A stretch of 64,000 nt of DNA. It comes from Crotophaga sulcirostris (lineage: Eukaryota > Chordata > Aves > Cuculiformes > Crotophagidae). Location: contig VYZB01000171.1 of NCBI GenBank assembly GCA_013397455.1, positions 1,447,252 through 1,511,251 of the forward strand, given 5' to 3'. Positions 1 through 13,170 of this stretch are shown here, piece by piece; the stretch's first letter is position 1; every line of letters begins with the position of its first letter. Both the position numbers and the translations under genes were made by a program. The notes beneath the pieces are model-generated. The model saw nothing but the letters and a program-made list of their open reading frames with translations, did no database searches and was not told the DNA's origin.

Positions 1-3000
1 TGTAGGCAGCAACAGGGGCCATAAATGTGATATTGCTCTTACATTCCCTCTGCTTCTGTGAGCATACTGTATGGATTCATGCAAGGATAGTTACTGCCCC
101 CATCGTCATATTTATAGACCTCCCCAAATAGTCAGGGATTTGTGAGTGACCACTGGTGAACATGGCAAGTCTGCTCTGCTTTCAAATCATAAGGTCATAA
201 ACATATAGTTCAAGAGCACTGTGATGACTGCTACTTTATTGATCCATTTTTTATATCTGTTTTATTAGTGCTATTTATTAGATTTATGAGTGCTATTTGA
301 TTGCAGACTCTGGACCCTGCCACGCAGAGCTTTACTTTAACAAGCAGAGAGACTATAAAGTACACCAAGGAAATGAGGTGATAGATAGAAAATGATTTCG
401 CATTAATATTGTTGTTTCCCATTTGCAAGAGTTTTTCCTGTTTTGTAAGAGATAAGAACAGAGGGAATTTTCAGCAGTTTGGGGTACATAAATGCATTAT
501 AAACTTCAAGCCATTTTTCTCAAATTTTCTGAAGCAGTGACCACCTCCACCCTGTTTTTTGTTTTTCCTTTTTCTGTCTCAGGTGCCTTTCCTGTGAACC
601 TCCTTTTGTCCCTGTGCTCCCCCTGAGTTGGCAGAAGCTCAGTTCCTTCAGGCTGGGAAAGGAAGAACAGGCTGTCATTACTGGATGCAAGCATAAGCAT
701 TCATTTCCTTACCCAGCAAAGCACCAAGCTACTGCCAACTAACTCTACATCTTCCAGTATATTGTGATTTCCTCTGAATATTTTCATTATTTCCTCTGAA
801 ACTTATCATGACACCTTACCAACTGTGACCACAGTTGGTGAAAGGCTGCTAAAGAGTAAAAGTGAGAAGCAAAGGTGCACAGATAATAGCGTGAAGGATG
901 CTTGAGATTTGGCAGAAGACAGAGAGTTCAAAGGCACAGGTGGCAGCACAAATGAAAGGGTTCACAGGTGCCAACAGCACCCCATGAAGAGTATCCGGGC
1001 ATAGAGGGCAGTGCCAGGCAATGCCACAGCCTGATTGGCAGAAAAACTCCAAGAAATAGTGCAACTAATTGCAGAGGAAATGTTATACTTTTACAGAGCA
1101 ATAAGGAGGTCTAGAGCAAGTTTGTAAAGATATTTGATTCACCAAGAGACTAACACCTGAAAAAGTGTGTTAAAACAGCTCCTCAGTACACTCTAAAGCT
1201 GGACATATAATTTATTTATCAGTCTTATTCTGAGCGGTTTCATTCTTTGGTCTTCAGCCTCCAACACAAAACTGACTTAGAGATCTCAGTAACAAGGACT
1301 GAAAATCAAATCTTAAACCTATATTGCCTTTTTCATATGGTAAGACTTCTACAAGGTCATAATTTATTATTGGCAGGTAGTTGTCAAAAAAACTATTAAA
1401 GGAGGTCAGTCTGTGAGCTGAAAACAGGCTATTTATTTAAATTTTTCTGTTTGCAGAGAGTGTCTTTTCTCCTCCTTACATGGCATGTTTCTGACCCCGG
1501 TTTAGAGTTTTATAGAGAACAGTATGAGCTCAATGTCAAATAAAATAATTATTGCTTTGTTAGACTCCCATGCGAATAGTTCTTTTATTAGGAGGCAGCT
1601 GCTAAAATCTGACAATCTTATAAAAGCAGACATATGGAAACAAAGAAAAATACATAGAACAAGGAAAGGTAACATCTTGCACACAGAGTTTTTCCTGATT
1701 CACAAATTTTTGCTAGAGGAGAAGAAGGAAGGGACAGTCTAAAACAACTTGAACTGGCTTTTGTACAGATGTGTTCCATAAACTGAAAGAAACGGTGCAA
1801 TGTTTTCCTAGGTGTTGGATTGAGGGTACTGATCCAACAAGCACAGGGCTCTTCTTCCATTCAGCAGGTAGGGAAAGGGTGGTTGTTATACATGTAACCT
1901 TTTCACATCAAAAAAATATGTATTCTGAACTATTAGGTAAGAAAGAACTTTTGGAATATCTTCAAGGAGGCATACCTAAAGTTTCAAAATAGTTGTCAAA
2001 ACGCTTACTAATGTATAGCCCTGAAACTGAGGGCATAGTAAAGAAATTCTCCTAAGTTGGCAAGTTTTCTGCTTGTTTTCTCTGTTTTGTAGCTGGTGTA
2101 ATGTTCTCTTACTGGTGGCATTGGGCCATCACCTCCTCCGCTTCTGACACGTTCTTGCATCTTGAACCTAGTCTGAGTATTTGGTCGCTGTTTTTTTTTT
2201 TTTTAAAGCAGTAGAGACTGGTAAGGAAAAACAGACTCTCTAATTAGGAGGTTTTCCAGCTGGAGAAAGCAAAGTTCCAAAACTATATATTAAAAGAAGG
2301 GAGAATTTCCCCAAATGTCAGTTACTGCCATAATAGGTCACGCTTTGTACACGTGTTGTACTTCAAGTTTTTAAATGGAGACGTTAGAAATTGAAGCTTT
2401 TAGTGCTAACTGTATTGTATGTGCAGAATGCTTTGTATTCCTTAAGAGTTAAAGCAGTACAATCAGCCTATTTACACTGGGATTAAGGATTATTATCTCC
2501 ATTCTATTATGTGATGAACTGTGATGAAGACAGTCTAGGTGTCTCGCTGAAAGGCGCAGAGCAGTCAGTGAGAAAGTCAGGACTACTGACAACTAAGTAT
2601 CTATGCTACATTTCTTACAGTGTTGCCCCTGACCAGCTCTTGTTCTTCCCCAGAGGTTCTGTATTTAGTAGGCATTTTGTGGAGAAAAAGATTTGGCAGC
2701 ATGAAACATCGCTTGCTTTTCTGCATATGCTATATAAAAATACACATATGTATATGATATGAATAAGCAGAAATACATAGGTTAAAATGAATAGTGTAAT
2801 TGCAAATTTAGTTTCTATTTGCTTGCTGAAGTCTTGGTCAATCCTCTTTCATTAAATCAATGTAAAGTATCCTAGATGAAGTCTTTATTTATTTCTTATT
2901 TATTTTAAATTCTTACCAGTGGCCTGGAATGGGGACTTTCAACCTTAAGCTTCAGCCCCTATGATTTGATTGCTAGATCTTTTCAATCCTTGTGTCAAAA

Positions 3001-4882
3001 CAGTTGAGCTAGCAGTATATTAGCAGAAGTCAGTAGTGACAATTTTAATGGCAGAGTTCCTCTGGGGATGAGACAGGATGTATTTGTGATTATTCTGTGG
3101 TCATGACAAAGGACACTGCTCAAACACTACTAATCTGAGTACTGAATTTCTTGTGAACATGAATATTGAAACCCACATCCATCAGGAGCCAGAGGTCTTT
3201 AGCAATTAGGATATGGTGGAGCACAGCTAAGGTGAGGAAAGATTATTCAGGCAACTGTAGGTCACAGCAGGTAGATATCTTTCAGTTATTGGAAGAACAA
3301 TGTTCCTGCCAAAACCATCTGCCATTTTCCATAATTTCCTTTGCAGCTGAAGTTGAACCACCCTCAGCTGAAGGTACCAGGTTTCTGCATTGACAAAATT
3401 GGGCCATAGGAACTGGCAGGATGACGAAAAGATAAAGAAACATGACTGGAGATGGGGCAGAGGGCAAAAGACAAATAGGGATGTGGTACAATGAGGAAGC
3501 AAACGACTTGGTAGGAAGAAATGTGCCAGTCTAACAGCTTGCTGCTGCTGAGGAATGGTCCTGCTACCCAGACCTCTACTTTAGATAGTACTTCTTCCTT
3601 CTTTCCACCTGCTTTGGCACTTGGCACTGTCTCAGTGAGGCACTTCAGCTCACTAAAACATGGGAAAAACACTCTTTCTTCTTTCTCTGTTTTTTCTTAC
3701 TCTCTTTCTCTCCCATTCTTCCTACAGCTAAGTCTGTTCTCTGGCTTGATCACCAAGCACAGATGGGGCAAGATAGCCTTACAGGAGCCAGGATTCAGTT
3801 CAGCAGATGCAGGACTTTTGCCTTCCTGAGCTCAGCCCCTTTGATTGAGTCCCTTCCTGAAGTTTCATCCTGAGCACAGCCATCCTATCATCAGGCTGTC
3901 ACAGGTATGTTTGCCTGCACATTGGATCTGTACTGAATTCCCATCCAAACTGAGGGAGGAATGTTAGCTGATTTCTGGTCTCAAGTCTAAGAGAAGGTCT
4001 TAGGAAAGTAATATTGCATCTAATAAATCTTTCTTTATTAAATCTCATGATTCAGAGGGTCTGAATCAATCTGTCTGTCTGATGTTGCCATTGGTACGAC
4101 TTAGGGCACCTGAAGAAAACTCGATCACAGACTCTGAGATTTTATTTAATCCTTTCAATTAGATCATGCTCAAGCACAGTTAGCTGACAAAAGAAAGCTG
4201 TTTAGTAAAAAGTACTGTTGTTACGCTATATATGGACACATTCATCATGTGCTGTTATTACAAGATTCTCTTCAGGTTCTGACCTCACAAGCATTTTAAT
4301 CTCATCCTTCCATCATTGATCAGCTTTTTCAAATATAGAACAGTGTTTCTATGTCAAAGTGAACACAAAAAAGCATGTTCCAGCTTCTATTAGGTTACAA
4401 TAACCTCTAGTGTTGCATGGATCCACACATCCATGTCACAAACAGAAAATCTGAATTCAATGTATCCTTAACTGTTGTGTCCTTTAGGTACTGTTAAGAT
4501 GTTGAATTCAGAAAAGGATTACAAAACCAGCTTGATCTCAAGAAAAATCTGTTATACAGAAAGACTAGTAAGAAAAACAGACTGAAATTCTTCAAAGAAA
4601 AGGTCAGGGGAGATCTTGCCATGATACATGAGTACCTGTATAGAGAAGAGATTTCCAACAGACTGCCTTTTGTGCCTGCAGTGGCAGAGCAAGATTCAGC
4701 TGCTGGAAGCTAAAGATAGAAAACAGCTGTCAGTCCCTCACTCTGCCACAGCATCCTACAGGCATCAGTGTGTGGACTGTGTTTGCAGGAGTCCCTAGTG
4801 AACCTTACCTAGAGTACCACAGCGTGGGTGAAGATGGGGAAAGAGAATCTCAGGGGCATCTGATTCATACAAGGCTACCAAT
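1..4882. other. Intergenic, nothing recognised
   Basis: AT-rich single-copy-looking DNA. Open frames are short and unsupported. A T-run lies near 2,190. No coding exon, RNA gene or repeat family could be named. Confidence 0.6.
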
Positions 4883-5688
4883 ATAAGAGATGGGCCCCTC
4901 CAAACCTCATGAAGTTCAACAAAGCCAAGAGTAAGGTCCTGCACGTGGGTCAAGGCAAACAAATACAGGCTAGGTGGAGAATGGATTGGGAGCAGCCCTA
5001 CGGACGAAGACTTTATCGTTCTGGTTGATAAGCTTAGCATGAGCTGGCAATGTGTGCTTGCAGCCCAGAAAGACAGTTGTATACTGGGCTGCATCAAAAG
5101 AATTGTGATCAGCAGGTCAAGGGAAGTAATTCTTCCCCTCTACTCTTCTACTCTGCTCTTATGAGACCTCAACTGGAGTACTACGTTCAGCTTTGGAGCT
5201 ACCAGCATAAGAAGGACATGGACCAGTTGGAGTGAGTCCAGAGGAGGGCCACAAAGACGATCAGAGGACTGAGACACCTCCCCTGTGAGGACAGGGAGAG
5301 AGTTGGGATTGTGCAGACTGGGGAAGAGAAGGCTCTGGGAGAAACCTTATAGCAGCCTTCCAGTACCTGAAAGGGGCCTACAAGAAGGTTGGGGAGTGAC
5401 TTTTGACAAGCGCATGTAGTCATAGGACAAGGGGTAATGGCTTTAAACTGAAAGGGGGTAGATTTAGATTAGATATAAGGAAGAAATTCTTCACTATGAG
5501 AGTGGTGAGATACTGGAACACATTGCCCAGAGAAGCTGTGGATGCCCCCATCCTGGAGGTGTTCAAGGCCAGGTTGAATGTGGCTTTGAGCAACCTGATC
5601 TAGTGGAAGGCGTCCTTGCCCATGGCAGTGGGGTTAGAACTAGGTAATCTTTAAGATTCCTTCTAACCCAAGCCATTCTATGATAAAT
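4883..5688 (+). mobile_element. CR1 LINE, 3' part, plus orientation
   Basis: About 800 bp of chicken-repeat-1 non-LTR retrotransposon. It begins near CCTCATGAAGTTCAACAA, a typical CR1 ORF2 segment. It includes a translated reverse-transcriptase C-terminal block (YSALMRPQLEY, then WSYQHKKDMDQLE) followed by an in-frame stop, then the conserved GGAAGAAATTCTTCA and GCCCAGAGAAGCTGTGGATG blocks. It ends with CR1 tail sequence (CATTCTATGATAA). It is 5'-truncated, with stops and substitutions, so it is dead. Confidence 0.93.
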
Positions 5689-8600
5689 ATTACTGAAAGT
5701 CTCCCACAGTTTTCCGAGGAAGGTAAGAAATCTGACAAGTTTTCATAAAAACATAAATCAGTCTAGTTGATCTATCTGTTCTATATTCCATTAATAAAAT
5801 CCATCATAAAGTGCTTTCTTACTTAGCCCAGCAGTGTTATCATTGTGGTTTAATGAATTTATACAGCAGAAAGATAGACATTTGCATTTTATTTCCATTT
5901 TAAAATGAAAGCCTGAATCAAGGACTGTATTGCTTCCACTGTTTCTTTGGTATTACATACTGTTCTAGTTTTATCAGAAAACAAGAGACACTTGAGTTGA
6001 TATCGTTAAGTGTCTCATATAAGAGAGAACATTTTAAAAAAAAACCTTTTTCATGTGGTTCTCAACAGCACTTCATATGCAAAGAGCTTGAGCTGACCGT
6101 AAACACAGTTGTTGCAGAAAGGAAAAGATGTTCTCACTCAGGCATTAAGATCTCCCTGCAGATGGGATCATCTTTGCCTGATACATTTGTACATCACCTA
6201 GTAAAACAGAAACACACATTGAAACAAACAGCTTCGGTAGTGATATGATTATATTTTGGAGTGAGCAAGGTAGCCTTGTCAGAGTAACATTCAACTGCAC
6301 ATTAATTTTTCCCACTGTGAGTCTACAGGGAATTGGAGCTTTAAGGGTTCCTGCTGGCTGCAAGCGTATTTTAGTTTCTAGTCAACAAAAAAAAAATAGA
6401 AGCATCCTATGAATAAAATCTCCATTTTGGAAATCCAGCCATTAGATATTCAGGGTGCTTAATTCAGAAAAGTAACCTGAATAAGTACAAGATTGCACTA
6501 TCCTTCCGAGGTCTGGGTTTGAGTTACAGTTTGACACAGGAGATTTCTTCAACTCTGGCACTACTCAGCTAAGGCATTTGGTTTTTCTTCTTTCCCCACT
6601 CAAAGGCTGGTACCGGCTCAGTGCTGTGGAGACACAGTAGATAGCCAGAACCTGTAGATAGCCAGCATCCAGCAGGACCGGAAGGGCTGACCAGGTTGTT
6701 TGATATCCATGGAGACAAACAAAAAAACCTTTTATTATTCTTGTAAATACAGATGTAAAACTCACATACTACAACAACTACTTTTTAGACAGTGGGTCTC
6801 CACTGTGGATCTGGAACCCATAGTTTACATTCATGTCCTCAGTATAAAGTATGAGGGGTATTAGAGGTGAAAGATCCAGAAGATCCCCTTTCTGCATAGA
6901 GTTAGGCAACTGGAAATGGTACGTACTGGTGTTCCTCTGAAATCACATTCCTTATTGCTTTGAAACTTGCACTTTAAATATGGCACAGATACATTTTCTC
7001 TGTTTGTTCTTAATGCATCATGCGATAAATCAGTATTTTTAACTCACTGCCTAGTACCATCATTTCCCCAGGGAAGGCTTTTAACATTCCTTCCAGCCAA
7101 GAAAAAAAGTGAACTTTTGAACCATGGCTTCAAACTCTTCAGAGTGCTGACAAAAAACCCTCACATTCATATTGCTCAGTGAAGTCTGGTACAGACAAGT
7201 TTTGTTGCAGTAACCCATCTAGAGCAATCACAAGGACTCACATGGTGATTTTGTGGTCTCTCTAGTGCCAACAGTAACTGCAAAATTCTATGTGCTATCA
7301 CTACTGAATTCTCAATAATATAAAAATATCGAACCTTTAGAGAACCTAAAGCTTCTGCTTTGGCCAGCTTTTTAATGCTTTGAGTTGGTTTCTTTTTTTA
7401 CTTCTGTAAACAAACAAGAATTAAAGCTAGAGTTCTGGAGCACCACTGCCAGGGGAGACAAGAATTCCATGTTGCTTTGTTTTCTAGAATGGATGCAACA
7501 TTCTAATGTACCTGAAAAATGAACAGGTTGAGTGGATGGAGTTTTAAAAAATGCTTTAGATCTTTCTGTCTACTTTCTTGGTTTATTTAAAACAACTTTC
7601 AACTTGTGGGCATGGCCTTTATGTAGAGCCAACAAAAACTTTTTAACAATAGTGTGTTGCAAAAGAGCAAAATTCATGACTTCTGCATACTAAAAAAATA
7701 CAACCAAAAAATTGTATGGAGTCACTGGCACATGGACAGAAAACAAATTAATGGTAGTCATTCATTTCTGGTGAAAGAACCAAATATGGAAAAACGCTTA
7801 CCTGGACATGCAATGAGCTGTTTAATGAACTAGATCAGTCTGATTTCTTCTGTAAAACAGAAATTTTAGTCCCAGATTTGGGACTCATATAAAATTTTGG
7901 GCTCCATATAACATCGATTGTGACCTCAGTCTTTTCTTCTCATATATCCAGTTCGTTACCAAAGACTCAAAGGAAGGAAAAGATGAGAAAATATCACCTC
8001 TTTAGCCTGGCCCCAAGCCAAATCTATTTTGCCCCCTGTGTCAAGCAAACCTTACATTCTCGATCATTATATGAAATCCAATGCAAAATTTCACTTTCTT
8101 GGTCTCAGGCAAACAAACATATTAAACATTTTCCCTCAGAATTTAGTAATATGTTTTTGCTTTTCAGAACAGAAATACTGAAGGATGAAGCATGCCTATG
8201 ATCCAGACCAAAACTAGAAGTTTCTTTGGCATCTGAGAAAATTCCCCAGCCATTCACCTGCAGTCATTCACATTTTCTTTTTTCTCTCCTTTTCTGCTGT
8301 AAGAAATCTCACTCTTAGGAACCTGATAACGAAGAAGCAACCGGGTAAGGTGTCCATGGCCCCAGGGCAACTTTGGAGTCTGATTCTTCCCTCAGAGAGG
8401 TATCTGTCTGGCCTTTCAGGTAGGCATCTAAATCTGTTAGCAAGACGAGTCACACTAGCACCTCTACCTTCAGCTTTTCCTGTGCTTTAAGTATTTTTCT
8501 TTGCTTTCCTTCACTTCCTATGCTCATTGAAAACCCCAGCTGGAATACCTGAATGTCCACTTTTATGCATAGCAATTGCTGCCTTCTAACCTAGAAGTGT

Positions 8601-11600
8601 CAGTGCCAGGGCCAAGCAAGCAACAGAGATGGTGCAAGTGTCACCATTGCACAAGCCACACTTGTGAATCTCTGAGAACCTGTTCTGTGGTTCTGAACTT
8701 GGTATTTCCTAGATGGTGGTACCAACACATTTCTACAAGAATGTTTATGTACTTAGGAATAAAATCAAACATTCCATAGGATAAGAAATACAATCTACCC
8801 TTACAATAATTTATTCTTAAAAACAAAGAAACAGGAATCTAATTCTCTTACTTTGTAGTCAGAATCAAGATGACTATCAATGACAAGACAGAAATGGCAC
8901 TCAGCACCAATCTAAGATCTTTCTGCTATGAAATCAGAAAGAATATATTCCACGTACTTGGCTGCTCTCAAAATAGATGGGATGAACACCACAGAGAAAA
9001 TCCTTCAAGGATGAGAAATGAGCTTATGAACAAGTGATGGTGTAAGAGGAACACATATTTCATAATGTGCTAAATTTTTACAATTCACTTGCAAAGTCCC
9101 TTTTCTTATCCCGAGGTGACAAATCCCAGGATCTGCGTTGCTCCAAAGTCTGCATCTTTCTTTGCTTGTTTGGGGTTTATTTGTCTTCATGACCTGCTGT
9201 AAGAGGAAAAACTTATAACATTGTCTCCAACTTCCATTTAAGTTATACTTAAAATTTTAATGCTCTTGTATGAAGGCATGGAGAACTGTGAGTAAAGCTT
9301 GAATCTGTAACACCAGGGCCCTTTTTGGTTTCCAGCATTATAAAACATAGTAGTGACTATTTGCCAAAAAATGTAGCCATCCCACTATTCAACTTCTTGC
9401 TGTCCACCACCCTGACTTCTGAAAAAGAAGTCCTACCTCTGTGCACTAGAGGTGAATGTCACGGTAAATATAACAGACATACTTCAGTCCAGACTTCTTG
9501 CCACACAATAAGTTACTTAATTGGATATCAAAAAAGAAAGAAGCATATTTTTATATGGTCCTAGAAATTGCTAGTATTTATGACAGAAATCCTTTCAGAC
9601 TGGTTTGTTTTAAACTGCACAGAAACTCTTAATGACAGATGCTCCAGCCTGAGTTAGGGTAGGAAAAGAGTTGGAAATAATTCATTTGTGTGAAAAAAGA
9701 TGTGACTGAGTGTATTAATTAGAAGCAGAAAGCAAGAAATCCTTCGGAATGGACAGAATGGCCTTGTTTACATAGCCAATTTGCTTTCAAATATCTTAAA
9801 ATATCTTTAACTCTGTGGTTAACCTGCTTCCCAGCAGAGATGACATTGTACAAAATATAGTTCATGCCATGTTTGGAGAAATTTAAGGAATGAGAATCTG
9901 TGTGCTGCATACGTGAACACGGCAAGCAAGCTTATGAACAGCATGGTAAGTTCATTCATGGCCTAGCATCTCATCTATGTTTTCTTGTACAAAAAGCCTT
10001 CAAGAAAATAAACGCTTCTCCGTGCTGTCCACACCCACAAACAGATGTAGAAATGGAAAGCTAACACAGTAACTGGCCATGATAAAATCTCAAGAGAGTT
10101 TTTGTAACCCAGAATTGGCCAAGACAATCCCAGTCACGTAGTTTGCCTCTCAGGAAAACTGTTTGACCTTCTTTCTTGGAGCATGTGGTTGGGTTTTTTT
10201 CCATGACTCTCCCTCCAGCATCCAATGGAATAGCTCTGTTTACTACTGTTTCAGCCATTCCAAGTATAATATGAGAGTGTAAAAAATGTAATGCTATTTC
10301 AGGTTTACAAACTTAAATTAATGGCATGGTCAGTGACATGTGATTAAAATAAAGATAACATAAAATCTTCAAAGGCATCTTACCAGATACTAAAACTCTC
10401 AGAAAGGGAGACCTCACAATTTGTTGGAGATTTTCAGAGAAAGTTCCTTTATAGAAGAGTCTCCATTTTACATCTAAAATAGCCACATTATGAACAGTGT
10501 CAGATTTATTAGAGTTCTATCCAAGGCATCTACAGAAGCACTGATTCCCTGTGAATAAACATCACATAGTAGCAAAGTAATGTAGCATTTGTTATCTTTA
10601 GTCCTACAAAAAGAAGATATCCAATTTGTTAGTTCAGCACTTCAAGTTCTAATATTTCCACACTTTTCTGATTTTATGATGTATTAAAAATCATGAAACT
10701 GAAAAAAAACATTTAGCAAAGATTTCTTTGGAAAATAATTGAATCTTAAGAAGATTCCCAGAAGAGTTCTTCTGACCCTCAATTGTATTATTATCTCAAA
10801 GAATCATACATAGTCAATCAAGCTGAAGAGTTTTACAGTATGTCATTCTCTTACTCCAAATATTATGTTCATGCATGAATCACACATTGAGAATAGTGTG
10901 AATACTAGCTTAAAGGTGCTTTGTTGGAGCTATTCTTCATGACAAAAGCCGCCAAAATAAAATTAAGATCATAGCATTGGGAATTTTTTTCATGAAAACT
11001 GTATTATTTTGCATAGTCCCAAAGCCTATAATTCATCTCCACGTGGCACATATTCAAGGACAAAACTATAAGGGGTAAGCAAATGAAGAAGTAGGTCTGC
11101 ATTGTTGTCTAACAGATTTTGACATCAGAAAACTATATTTTTGACAGATATTAAGGGATGTTTATTCTGAGTTGTGTGTATGATTCACATGCACAGGAGT
11201 TCACAGTATCAACAGTGGTATTGGATTTTAGAAGTAAATCTTTCTGGTGGAAAACAAAATAACATGATCCCTGCCAAGTAGTTCTTGGAAAATTAACTAC
11301 ATGTGTATAACTTGTGAAACAAGGAGGGGCAGTTCCCATTAAATCAGCTTGCCTGAAACAACTATAATTTTTATTTGATAATCAACAAGTATGTTAGTGG
11401 ATAGGGAGGCTACAGACAAACTACTGGAAGGTTAGGGTCATCCAGCTGAAACTCTGCTTCGGGTGAACAGCTACCCAAAAACATGATGCATAAACGCTTC
11501 ACAGTATTCTTGGAAACTGGGAGTAAGATGGACCCAAAACACCATAAACTGTACCACAGGGATGAATTTTCATCATATTAGGAAGTTCAGTAGCCCAGCC

Positions 11601-13111
11601 ACACTTGGAATTTGCTTTGGGCCTGCTAGAATGTGAATATGAATAATAAAAGCATCAGCAACTATATTTGCAACTAGCTGGTCTGCACTCCAGATTGTTA
11701 GCATGTGATCTATATCTACCTAGAACAAGAAAAAAAGCCCTCTCTTAACATTGCCAGTGGAATACTCTGGCACAGCTCTCTCCATTCCTCAATCCTGCAG
11801 CATTTGAAAAGTAGTTTATCACTGTAGTAACTATTCAATGCAGTGACACTGAAGTGTTTTCTAGACAACAAAAAACTGAGGTAGAAAGCTTTGTCCTTTG
11901 CAAAATGCAGAATCTCAATAAATATTGGGAATATGGCTAAATTTAAACTTGAAAACCAGGTAGATTTCCACCACTGCGATGAGTAGCCTTTATTTAATGT
12001 GAAAATCCTAAGGAAACAATAACAACACAGGGAAAAGAGAGAGAGGAATATATTTCTTTATGATACTGTGCACAGGATTATACAACTTAGTTTATCCTAA
12101 TGATTTGTTAATCGTTTTGGATCTTATCTGTAGTATTTTCTTTATCTATGCATCTTTCTAAATTGTTCTTTTTACAAACTCTTGCTTTCAACCTCATTCA
12201 TCAGGAGGGATTTTGTTATCCGAAGGCTAAGTAAACAAGAGGGAAAACAAGCAGCCCAAGCTATTGTGTGTCACCGGACAGTATCTTACTGCCACCTGGT
12301 GTTGAGCAAACAATACGACTAGCTCGTATTTCACAGACCCTTAAACCGAAAAAAAAACTGTTCAGAAAATAAACAAGAGGGATAACTTTGAGGAACGCAT
12401 GTGCCAATATGTGAATACACATATATCATTACAAAAATGGTTTAAGGGTTCATAATTTTCATTTCAAATTTGCCCTCACAAACAAGTGGCAGATAACAGC
12501 CTACTGCCTGTTAAAAGGTGAAAAACGGTAATTTTTACCTGGGGAAGATTAATGCACATTTATTATTTTATTCCCTGTGTAGGTTTTTTTTTGCAGTTAC
12601 ATAAGGAATAACAGGATTTCTTGAGAAGCTAGGGAGATTTTTATCCTACTGGAACTATTTTTCAAGCATTGCAAACAACACTTCTCATACATAGGTACAT
12701 CCAAGTAATGAAAAATTCCTACAGTGCTGTAGCTTCTTACAGTTCAAAATAAATCTGCATGCTGCAGACAACTTTTCCACCCACCAGATAAATCATATAC
12801 AATGACAAGATTGGTCCTTGCACTTTAACCACTTACAAAATCATCGCTTAAAGAAAATATGTCCTGTGGCAGCTCAGAGATTAATTTTCCTTCTGAAGCA
12901 ATCTCTGCACAGCAACACATACACACACGTGCGCAAGCACATACAGAGAAAGGCAAAAGATGCCAAACTCATCTGCAACAAACATTTGACCTTGCAGAAC
13001 AATAATAAAATAACATAGTTAATCAAGTATGTTTGCTCTCTACCTATCATTACTAGATAATGCTGTCCCTTCAGTGATGGCTCACTGGACACCATCCTTT
13101 ATGCTTTAAAT

Positions 13112-13170
13112 CAGTCGTTTTTAACTTGTAGTTTACAGACCCCTCAGAGGCTTGTGAACTATTTCTAAGG
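13112..13170. repeat. Possible ancient hAT (Charlie-like) terminal fragment
   Basis: The stretch starting CAGTCGTTTTTAACTTGTAG with GACCCCTCAGAGG and GTGAAC downstream resembles the terminal sequence of old Charlie-type hAT transposons (CAGxGGTTCTCAAC...GACCCC...). No second terminus was located, so this is only a resemblance. Confidence 0.25.

Noticed and set aside
5050..5603. Short plus-strand frames that look protein-like
   Set aside because: They are fragments of the CR1 reverse-transcriptase region and its 3' tail, not a host gene.
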